Part shown: piece after piece, positions 1 to 8,043 of the stretch
How positions within the stretch are numbered: the stretch's first letter is position 1
How the letters are laid out: each line of letters opens with the position of its first letter
NCBI RefSeq assembly: GCF_000611645.1
Contig: NW_014012857.1
Location: 10,473-22,134 of the forward strand
Direction: 5' to 3'
Source: Monoraphidium neglectum
Lineage: Eukaryota; Chlorophyta; Chlorophyceae; Sphaeropleales; Selenastraceae
Length of the DNA stretch: 11,662 bases
Made by a program: the position numbers and the translations under genes
Notes under the pieces: model-generated
The model's input: only the letters and a program-made list of their open reading frames with translations
What the model was told of the DNA's origin: nothing
Database searches by the model: none

Positions 1-1563
1 CCGCCCGCCAGCACTGCCGGCAGGCCGCCGCCGCTGCGCAGCTGGTGCAGCAGGGAGCCCACCAGCGGGTGCGCCGCCGCCAGCTGCTCCGCGGCCGCAC
101 GCTCGGCCGCGGCCCGCGCGGTTGTGGCGGCCTCGGCGGCGGCGGCGCTGACGGCGGCGGCCTCCGCCGCGGCCTGCTCGTGCCCCAGTTGCTCCGCGAC
201 GGCGCCGTGCCCACGCCTGCCCTGCGCCGGCGCCGGCGCCGCCCACGCGCCGCCTGCGGCCGTCGGCAGCGCCCTGCCGGCGGCCGCGGCCGCGTCTGCC
301 CACTCCTCAACATCCATAGAGGCCGCCTCGCCCGCAGCGGAAGGCTGGCTTGCGGCCAGGCTGGACTGCTGGGAGCAGACCATCGGCACGGCGGACCGCG
401 GCTGGCTGGCCTGGGAGAATGCGACCTCCATCGGTGCCAACCCGCCCCCGCCGCCCCCGCCGCTGCCGGCCGCGCGCGCCATGTCCGCCCACCACGCAGG
501 GGTGAAGGGGTCGGCAGCCCCCGGGTCTGCGGCCGCTGCGGCTGCGACTGACTCTCGGGTCAGCGCGACGGCCCGAGGCACCTTGAAGCGCGGCGCCGCG
601 GGGTTGCCGCCGCCGCAGCCACCACCACCGCCGTTGACGTCGCCACCCGCGCCAGCAGGCGGGTCCGGCGGCGCCGGGCGCTTCGCGCCGCAGGTGCAGG
701 TGCAAGCGCAGGATCCAAGGTCGCCGCGCCAGGGCGCAGGGCCGCGCCGTTTCTGGGGGCTAGGGCCGTGCTGGTGGCGGCCGTCTGCGAGAGAGCTGCC
801 ATCAGGTTGCGCCGAGCGCTTCGTCCCCGGCCGCGCTGCAGCTGCGTGCTGCGCCGCGCCCGGGCCCGCGCCGCCGCCGCCGCCGTCGCCGCCGCGGCTG
901 CAATTGCGCGCCGCGCCGCGCTCGCGCGATCCTGGCGTGCAATGGGCGCGCGCCATGCCGTCGGGGTTTGCGGCGGGGCCGGGCGATCCCAAGGGTGCGG
1001 GCGACGCGCTGCAGCGCGGCCTCTGGCACCTGCAGGAGGCGGAGTACGGGCGCTCTCCGCCGCCCTCATCGCTTCCATCGGACTGGTGTGCATCAGGCAG
1101 GTGCGGGCTCCCACGCCCGCTTCTGCCGCCGGTGCCTCCGCTGCAGGCGCGCCCCCGCTTGCCGCGCAAGGCGTTGGCGCAACCCTTCTCTGGGAGCGAG
1201 GGCGACGCAGACACAGGAGACGCTTCCGGCCCGCCATCCGGCTCCACCGCTGGCGCCTCGTACCGGGCTGCCTGCGGTGCAGACTCCCCGAGCCGCGGCA
1301 GCGGGGGCGACTGCGGCGTGGGGCACGTCCGCCGCCGCTTAGGGTCCTGCGGCGCTTCCATTGGGGGGGGCGGCCGCGGAAGGCCGGCCAGCGGCGGCGC
1401 CGACGGCGACGTGGCAGCATGGCTACGTTCTGGCTCGAGCTCCTCTGGATCCTCGAGACGCGGCTGCGTCGCCGGCCGGGCCTGCCACTCATGCTGCTGC
1501 TCATGCTGCTGCTGCTGTTGCTGAGCCTGCTGCTGCTGAGCCTGCTGCTGGTCAAGCTGCTGG

Positions 1564-1614
<51 letters not shown>

Positions 1615-1835
1615 TGAGCCTGCTGCTGCTGAGCCTGCTGCTGGTCAAGCTGCTGGGGCTGCTGCTGAGGCTGCCGCGGCGTCGGCATGGGCGCCGGCGG
1701 TTCATGGCACAGCCCGTCCGCCCACGCGCGCAGGCGCTCCATCATCTCAGGGGGGCAGTTAGGCGGCAGCTGCTGGTCGTCCGAGCGCAGGGGCGGCGCT
1801 GAGGGCTCGCAGTCATCTGAGTCACTGTTGTGCAT
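1..1835 (-). CDS. Glutamine-rich, low-complexity protein of unknown function (3' end off the window)
   Basis: I do not recognise this gene. One minus-strand frame stays open from a TAG at 2145-2147 to the left edge. I start it at the ATG at 1835-1833, which has A at -3 and gives an acidic N-terminus (MHNSDSDD), leaving 611 codons in the window. A second ATG at 1988 is possible but has C at -3. In order, the protein shows an acidic/proline start, a Gln-rich block (about residues 55-117), a basic patch DPKRRR near 165-169, a Pro/Ser/Gly-rich disordered middle with a CACTCTC motif near 376-382, a short ordered-looking segment with a Trp pair (448-449), and an Ala-rich, probably helical stretch (about 538-592). 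The composition suggests a nuclear regulatory or scaffold protein, but this is inference only. The plus strand also has long open frames here. I prefer the minus strand because its frame crosses the CTG tract and the whole 2.1 kb intact, reading polyGln rather than polyCys or polyLeu. No introns are needed. Confidence 0.62.
1501..1686 (-). repeat. 93-bp tandem duplication with CAG/CTG tract inside the Gln-rich coding region
   Basis: Two copies of a 93-bp (31-codon) unit lie head to tail; the diagnostic interrupting TTG codon on the plus strand is at 1518-1520 and again at 1611-1613. Each copy carries the same order of interruptions: Ala (AGC on the plus strand), another Ala, a Leu-Asp pair (GTCAAG on the plus strand), then Pro (GGG). 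The longest pure run is (CTG)15 on the plus strand at 1566-1610, read as 15 CAG Gln codons (residues 76-90). The unit length is a multiple of three, so the frame is kept. This suggests a segmental duplication of an interrupted CAG array rather than simple slippage alone. Confidence 0.9.
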
Positions 1836-2298
1836 GCTTGGAGCGGCCCGCGCATCGCAGGCACCTGGCGCATGCCGTGCATGCGGGGCCCGCCCCAGGG
1901 GTGCCCAAGGCGCCGCTGGCACCGCTGACTGCGGCCGGACCTGCTTTGGAGGGTGTGTAACTGTGTCCGGCTGCAGCAGGCCGAGCATGCGCTTGGCCGG
2001 CGTTGCATGGCGCTCCCTCAGGCCTCCAGGTGGCGAGCAAGATGGGCGCAGGGGCGAGTGCGCCGCCGAGGCCCTGAAACTGCCGATGCTGCTGGCCCGG
2101 CACAGCGCTGGGTTGCAGCCCGCAAGAGGCGACACGCGGGTAGCCTAGTAAAGACGAGTGGTGGGCCAAGTGTGGACGTAGTCACGCTGTACACCAATCA
2201 CAGCAGCTGTGGCCATTGACGTGCGCGCTATGTTGGACGCACTGATGCAGCGCGCAAACTCGAACTCACCTGGCGCGGCGCTGTCCCTGGGACAAGGT

Positions 2299-2314
2299 CC
2301 GGCCTGTGGGCCGG
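2299..2314. repeat. Short perfect GC hairpin
   Basis: CCGGCC at 2299-2304 and GGCCGG at 2309-2314 form a perfect 6-bp stem around a TGTG loop. A weaker 5-bp hairpin (TGTCC/GGACA) lies just upstream, from about 2282 to 2294. No function can be assigned. In GC-rich DNA such a stem can arise by chance. Confidence 0.5.
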
Positions 2315-2871
2315 CGGGCCATCACCTGCGGTATCATAAGAGCTTCTTCATTCAGTCGACAACCAACGAGCCTCGCTATGCATCGGATTTTGTGGCTCCT
2401 CACCGTCCTCGTCTGAAGTGGGCGCACGGAACATCTGTGCGCACATGCAACGCAAACGACTATCAGAAACACTTACTCAAGACTGTCTCACATCGCTTCT
2501 GCGCATCGATGGCAGCGCAAGAGGCAGCGCAAGAGGGGGCAGAGCAAGATGGGGCCATGTCACCTTTACTTGGTACTGCAGTATCAGCGCTCCGCTGTGT
2601 AGCGTGAACGTCCCCTTGCAGCTCGCACCCAACCTGCAAGCTCGCTGACATGGCCCGGCTTATTCCCAAGCATTCAGGGGGCATTGGGAACATGGCCCGA
2701 TCAGCTTGTCAACATCAGCTGCGGTCGGTCAAAGCACCGTGCATGCATCCTGCAGCGCGGTGCCCCTCGACCCGCCCCCGCCCAACAGCTTCCTGTACCC
2801 CTTTGAAGCACAGCACAGCCTCGACAATTTGCACCGTTTTGTGCCCTTAAGCCAGCAAGTCGCAGCAAAGC

Positions 2872-2899
2872 GGCGCCACGATTGCATAGCAATCGCGCC
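2872..2899. repeat. Inverted repeat / hairpin upstream of psaD
   Basis: CGATTGC (2879-2885) and GCAATCG (2889-2895) form a perfect 7-bp stem around a 3-base ATA loop. The stem is extended by GGCG (2872-2875) pairing with CGCC (2896-2899) across a CCA bulge, giving 11 pairs in all. It sits about 460 bases before the psaD start codon, in a locally AT-richer stretch. It could be a palindromic protein-binding site or a transcribed hairpin; nothing in the sequence decides which. Confidence 0.55.
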
Positions 2900-3304
2900 C
2901 TCCCTATTTGCACGAAGACACATGTGAAAGCTCCTGCACAAATTCACCAGAGCTGGCAAGCCATTTTTGATCCTCAATTCCCATCGTCATCTTTTAGAGA
3001 CTCCTCTCAGCAGCAAATGGGTTAACATGCGCGGTCAACGCTACTGCAGCGTGTGTGAGTGTGTGAGTGGTCTTCCTTGCCGCGAAATGTCTGTACCGTG
3101 CGCCGTTGCGCAAGATGGCGATCGTCATTGGCAATCCTGGCACCAATATCATGCTAAAGAGGCAGGGGGATGCGCCTGGAGTGCGAAATCGCACTTTGCT
3201 GAGGTTTGCCGTGCTAAACCGCGCCGCGCTTGTCCGCGCTGCCGCCCCTCATCGTGCCCTCTCTATCATTTGCCACTCTCATCCCCTCGCTGCAGCAATC
3301 GCTT

Positions 3305-3341
3305 GCCGCACTCTTTGCGGCCTTTTCTTTCCCCGACCGTA
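3305..3341 (+). promoter_or_regulatory. Likely psaD 5' leader: small hairpin followed by a pyrimidine tract
   Basis: GCCGC (3305-3309) and GCGGC (3317-3321) can pair around a 7-base loop about 35-50 bases before the psaD ATG. The stem is followed directly by a C/T-rich run (CCTTTTCTTTCCCC, from about 3321). Pyrimidine-rich sequence near the start is common in highly expressed nuclear genes, but the transcription start is not known, and calling this the leader is inference. Confidence 0.3.
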
Positions 3342-3355
3342 CAGCAGCAGGGATC

Positions 3356-4510
3356 ATGAGCCTCTCTTGCCAGGCCCGCGCGGCCTCTGCTGTGCGCAGC
3401 CAGGGCCGCAACATGGTTGCGTCCTCTTCTCGCGTGCGCTCGGTGGTGGTGCGTGCCAACGAGGGGGCTGCAGCGACCGAGAAGAAGCCTGCCTTCTCGG
3501 CGCCCACGCTTAACCCCGACACGCCCTCGCCGATCTTCGGTGGCTCCACTGGTGGCCTGCTTAAGAAGGCACAGGTGCGGGAGGGCTGGATCCTGCAGTG
3601 GGCCAGTGGAGACCGGATCCGCCGCGAGCTCTGCCAGCAGCAGTTCAGAACTGGCATCACGGGCATCTGGGGAGCGTCGCGGTATCATCTGGAGGGTTTC
3701 TATCCGATGAAACAGCGACCCGATCGTGCCCAGGTCGCCATAGAGGCAGGTTGCTGGCGAGGCCCGATCTGGGCCTCCTCGACCGATCCGCCGATCCTGC
3801 GCGCCCCCGCACGGCCTTGATCAGGTTGAGGAGTTCTACGTGATCACCTGGGAGAGCGCGAAGGAGCAGATCTTTGAGATGCCCCTCGGCGGCGCCGCCA
3901 TCATGCGCAAGGGCCCCAACCTGCTGAAGCTCGCGCGCAAGGAGCACTGCCTGGCGCTCACCACGCAGCTGCGCAACAAGTTCAAGATCCAGCCGGCGTT
4001 CTACCGTGTGTACCCCACGGGTGAGGTGGAGTACCTCCACCCCAAGGACGGTGTGTACCCTGAGAAGGTCAACGCCGGCCGCATCGGCGAGAACCAGAAC
4101 TTCCGCCGCATCGGCGAGAACGTGAACCCCATCAAGGTGCGACGGCATGGAGAGGACTTGTGGCGGCCGGCACTGGCTGGGTTGGTGGTGATGGCGTTCG
4201 CCTGTTGTCAGGCATCCGGCACACAAGCATTTAGCATTCCGCAGCAAGTGGTGCAGTGGCGGGCACGGCGGCGGCATACGAGTGACAAGCCCAGTGCACC
4301 ATGGCAGTGGCAGCTGGCAACAGGGTTGAGGCTGCGCGGATCGCCATGTCATGAGCGCTTGGGTTGGCAGATGCGCTGCGCTCAGCGGCCAATCCCGGTG
4401 TCCAGCGTGATGGCACAGCAGCTACCGTGTGCAACGCACCCAACATCCCTCCCCCACTCGGCTGCGCCCCACAGGTCAAGTTCACGGGCAAGGGTCCCGC
4501 GGAGATCTGA
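3356..4510 (+). CDS. psaD: Photosystem I reaction centre subunit II (PsaD), chloroplast precursor; 3 exons
   Basis: PsaD is the stromal peripheral subunit of photosystem I that docks ferredoxin and holds PsaC in place. Exons are 3356-3574, 3825-4136 and 4475-4510 (73 + 104 + 11 codons, then TGA), joined by two phase-0 GT-AG introns into a 188-residue precursor. This is close to the usual algal length of about 190-200. Residues 1-34 are Ser/Arg/Ala/Val-rich and acid-free, as in a chloroplast transit peptide, with a likely cut after VRA (34). The family core is clear: [19 protein letters not shown] (51-69), then, across the first junction, [12 protein letters not shown], followed by [59 protein letters not shown] and the [17 protein letters not shown] end, which spans the second junction. 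The splice sites are fixed by this conservation. No key part is missing. Confidence 0.97.
3575..3824 (+). other. psaD intron 1 (250 nt, phase 0)
   Basis: The donor is GTGCGG and the acceptor TCAG, falling between the Gln and Val codons of the conserved KAQVEEFY segment. The exon-1 frame stays open through almost the whole intron and stops only at the TGA at 3818-3820, four bases before exon 2. An unspliced transcript would therefore give a 154-residue truncated product. The length is 3n+1, so retention cannot restore the frame. Confidence 0.93.
4137..4474 (+). other. psaD intron 2 (338 nt, phase 0)
   Basis: The donor is GTGCGA and the acceptor ACAG, falling after the Lys of NPIK and before [11 protein letters not shown]. 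The final exon is only 36 nt long. It is secured by the typical PsaD C-terminus, ending in PAEI just before the stop. Confidence 0.93.
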
Positions 4511-6292
4511 GCCCCATTGCAGCGGCTGTGAGCACCCCGCCCCTCCGCGAGCCGCGCAGCACAGCGCCGCGTCCGACGGCCATGCGAGCAGCTGCAATGC
4601 TGGGGTGTGGCGGCGGCCGCGGGTCCCAGCGCGGCGTGGCGGCGCGAGCGCGGCCTAGGAGGGCGGTTTTGCGGCAGTGGTTATCTTGCAGCAGTTACAG
4701 CAGCAGTTTGTTTGTCGTCGTCGGCAGCAGTTGAGACCGAGCCAAAGGCAGCGCAGTGGGCGGGCAGGGTACCCACCAGCCCCATGCCCACTGGGCAATG
4801 CACGCCTCCCGCCTCCAGGCTGCCCCACATGGCGGCGGGGGGGCGCACACTCTGGCGAGGGGCTGCTGCTGCGGCGCATCTCGCAGGGCCCGCAGTGCGT
4901 GCGCGGCTGTCATCGCGAGCGCAGCGGACTGCATGCCCCCTCGTGCTGCTTGTTGGGGGTGCAAGTTTTATCGTGTGCACTTTCAATGAGCGTTCTCACA
5001 CCAAGTTTCCCGGCACCAGGGCCTCACATGTGTGCGCCGGGCTTTCTCGGGGCCTCGCGTCCCCCTGTGCTTTCCGTTTTTGTAACGGCAGCGCTGTCCC
5101 ATTTGCTCCTTGCAGCGCAAAGGCTTGTACAGGGTGGTACTGGTGGCTCTGTGGTTCTCTAAACAGGGTGAGGTCCACAATACATGGTTGCATAGTTGCG
5201 TAAGCCAAACAATAATAAGAAGCAGCAACAAGTTGCACTGGCTCGTCAGGCACAAGTGCCGCCCTTGGCCTATGGGCTGGTGCTGTGACTAGGGCCTCCA
5301 GTCTTTACAGGCAGCGATACGTCGTTGAAAGGGTCGCAAAGGCTGTGGCACGGACCAGACTCCCCAGCGCTGTTTGACTTTTTCATTCACTTTTCATTCA
5401 CTCCCCCCATAACACTGACGATGAAAGCAGTTGTTCCCGCCGAAGTTGGCGCGCTGCTCAGTGTCATCCAAAACGGCCCGGCCTTGCATTGCTGCACCCC
5501 CAACTTGATCATTTGAGGCAGGTTCCCAGCATGTGAGTGCGCACACCATGCCAGCATAACTGCCCAGCAGACTTTCCAGCGCGCCTGCCAAATACGCTTG
5601 GATGCTGCAGCTGGCAGAGGTGGGCTGCTTGCTTATGCTGTGCTATGAAGGCGCGGGAGGGTCATCACAGGGTGGTGTGCTTCATTTCGACGTGGCGCAA
5701 AAAGTCGCGCCAGCCAGGGAAGGCTCCTGCATCCTCATACACTCAGCATTTTGAATTGGGTGTCTTTGTTGCTCATATCAAACGTGTGGCTTGTGTAGGT
5801 GTCCGGTGTGATCAGCGGAAGGCAAGCCTCGCGCCTCAAAGACACGGGCGCAGCAGGCAGTGGCGACGTGACCTGTCACTGACAAAAATAGTCTACAGGC
5901 ACTGCATTTACTTCTTTGCCATTCAGGGCAGCGAGTGCGGCTGCTGGGACGCGGAGGGTGCTGTCAAGTGGTTCCCACTCCAAAACCGTCAGTGTCATAT
6001 GTAGTGTGTGCCATTTCGCCGCCCAGGACTCGCAAGCCCTTGCTGCGTTCTTTCGTGTGGCGGGGCAATGCCCTGTGCAGAAAGCAAGCCAGCTTTTCCC
6101 GCCCCTCTTTCCCCTTGATCAGCAGCCCCACACACCCCAATTGACCGCCACTGTGTTGCAGGACGCTGCAATTTGCCAGCTTGCCTGCGTGCGCGGCAAG
6201 CGCCGTTGGGTCGGGTGCGTGCGCTCCACCCACCCCGGCCGGCGTAGTGTGTGCAGTGCGCCGGCACCCGCCCGGCCGGGCAGCCCGCCACA
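4511..6292 (+). other. psaD 3' UTR and intergenic DNA up to the remodeller gene
   Basis: About 1.8 kb with no convincing gene on either strand. The first part should be the psaD 3' UTR, long if the TGTAA at 5081-5085 is the processing signal. The last part holds the promoter and leader of the remodeller gene. Visible repeats are minor: an 11-bp perfect tandem repeat (TTTTCATTCAC) at 5380-5401 and two CCCGGCCGG-like palindromes at about 6233-6242 and 6271-6280, just before the start codon. Open frames here are short, lack domain signatures and change composition along their length. Confidence 0.7.
5081..5085 (+). terminator. Candidate poly(A) signal TGTAA for psaD
   Basis: TGTAA is the standard nuclear polyadenylation signal of chlorophyte algae, usually about 10-16 bases before the cleavage site. 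This is the first one I find downstream of the psaD stop, about 570 bases away. It follows a T-rich stretch. It fits, but the transcript end is not shown by the sequence. Confidence 0.5.
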
Positions 6293-7949
6293 ATGGACCC
6301 GATCGAGGCCTCGATGCAAGCCGATGGCAGCCAGCCCGACGGCGCGGCGGCAACTGCGGCAGCGCGAGGCGGAGATCGCGGCGGCGGCGAGCAAAGCATG
6401 ATGGAGCTGTTGCTTGATGGCGCGGCAAAGCCCGCCGCGCCCGCGCAAGCGCCCGTTGCGCCAGGCGGCGGCTTTGGCGATCTGATCCAGGAGAACCGCG
6501 TCGACCGTGGCGCCGGCGCGCTCGCGCCGCCCGCGGGCGCGGCCGGGGGCAGCTCGCTCGCCGGGCCCGACGAGCTGCTCGCCGCGCAGGCGCGCATGTG
6601 GGCGCCCGGCGCGGCGGGCGCGGGCGGCGGCGCGGGCGGCGGCGGCGGGCAGAAGCAGCCGCGCGGCAAGAAGGGCGGGGACGACGATGAGGATGACGAC
6701 TGGCAGCCGGGCAAGAAGCAGAGCAAGCGGGCGCGCACGGGCGGCGCCGCAGCAGCACGCGGCGGCGGCGGCGGCGGCGCAGGCGCGGGTGATGCAATCC
6801 CTTCTATGCTGGGCGGCACGGACCCGGCTGGGGCGCTGGGCGGTGCGGCAGGCTGGGACACCCAGGCCCTCAGTCAATGGATGCCTGGGGGCTTCGCCCC
6901 CATGCCTGGCGCCATGGCCGGCGCCTTCGGCCGCGGCGGGGGCGGCGGCCTCATGCCCAGCATGCTTGGCGGCGGCGGCGGCGGCGCGTTCATGGGCGGG
7001 CCGGGCGCATACCCGCTGGACGCCGGCCACCAAGCCATGCTGGCGCAGCAGCAGCAGTTCATGATGCAGCAGCAGCTCATGAACGCCGCAGCCATGAACG
7101 CCGGCGGTGCGCGCCTGTACCCGTCCTTTGGCGGCCCACCGCTCACCTACGGCGCCGCGTTTGGCGGCGCGGTGCGCCCCGGCATGCCGGGGTTTGGGGG
7201 TCCCGGCATGTGGACGCGCGGGCGCAACGCCGCGCCCTTCATGGCGATGCAGCAGGCGCCGCCCCCGGAGCCCGAGTCGGCGCACGAGGCAGACGAACTG
7301 CTATCCAAGTGCGAGCAGGTGGGGCGCTTGGAGACACATCCTTGGACGATGTGTGACGCTGCAGCGCGGCGGAGCGGCGGCGTGACGCTGCAGCGCGGCC
7401 GAGCGGCGGCGCTTCGGGGTGCCAGCTTTTGGTGGTTTTTGGGCGGGGGGGAGAGATATGAGCCGCAACCGCAACGTTGCGGGGGTGTGACGTTGCGTCT
7501 GGGGGTGGCAACTGCTGAGGAAGGGCAGGTGGTTTCGGCATGTTTGGATGTTCACCGATGCAGTATCCAAGGGAGTGCGGAGCCTGCATCTGGTTGGCCC
7601 CGCGACAGTCCAGCAACTTGGGGCCCCTTGTCCGGCACCACCCCTTGATGCCCCCCACCCCTGCTCCTTGCTTGCTGTGCTTGTGCCCCACCAGATCTCG
7701 GCCAGCCTTCACGCGGCCCTGAAGACGCGACCCATCAAGATCAAGAAGAAGAAGCACCACGGGGCCCCGGGCTCAGATGGCGGCGCCGCCCCAGGCAAGC
7801 TGGAGGAGGGCGCCGACGGCAGCAGCGGCGGCGGGGCCAAGCCGGCGGCCAACGGGGCTGCGGGGGTGGCGGCGGGGCGCGGCAAGCCGCCGCTGCCAGA
7901 AGTCAAGATGGACGGTGAGGCTGCCTGCCCCAGGGGGGCCCCACCTGCG

Positions 7950-8043
<94 letters not shown>

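Larger units (their letters stand above)
1836..3355. other. Divergent intergenic region between the Gln-rich gene and psaD
   Basis: This stretch of about 1.5 kb separates two genes transcribed away from each other, so it should hold both promoters and 5' leaders. No TATA box stands out. A CCAAT motif (plus strand) is at about 2194-2198. The only notable open frame runs from ATG 2230 to 2607 (125 aa); it has no recognisable domain and I treat it as unproven. Small structures visible here: a GC hairpin at 2299-2314, a 12-bp tandem repeat at 2511-2534, an inverted repeat at 2663-2690 flanked by direct repeats, and a stronger hairpin at 2872-2899. Base composition is clearly less GC-rich than the flanking genes. 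Confidence 0.7.

Noticed and set aside
124..1802. Long plus-strand open frames opposite the Gln-rich gene, with polyCys and polyLeu runs
   Set aside because: They are mirror frames in GC-rich DNA. They end within or just after the CTG tract, while the minus frame is open for 2.1 kb and reads polyGln with plausible acidic and basic segments.
2240..2275. tRNA T-arm-like sequence around AACTCGAACTCACC
   Set aside because: No cloverleaf, acceptor stem or anticodon arm could be built on either strand.
3657..4352. 231-codon minus-strand frame opposite psaD exon 2
   Set aside because: It overlaps a highly conserved PsaD coding exon and both introns; it is a shadow frame.
5410..5520. Possible C/D-box snoRNA (a CGATGAA C-box-like motif near 5418)
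   Set aside because: No matching CTGA D box or terminal stem was found at a suitable distance.
5964..7285. Minus-strand open frames of 277-388 codons opposite remodeller exon 1
   Set aside because: The Arg/Ala/Pro-rich composition is typical of antisense of Gly/Ala-rich coding DNA, and the plus frame joins cleanly to a recognised SNF2 core.
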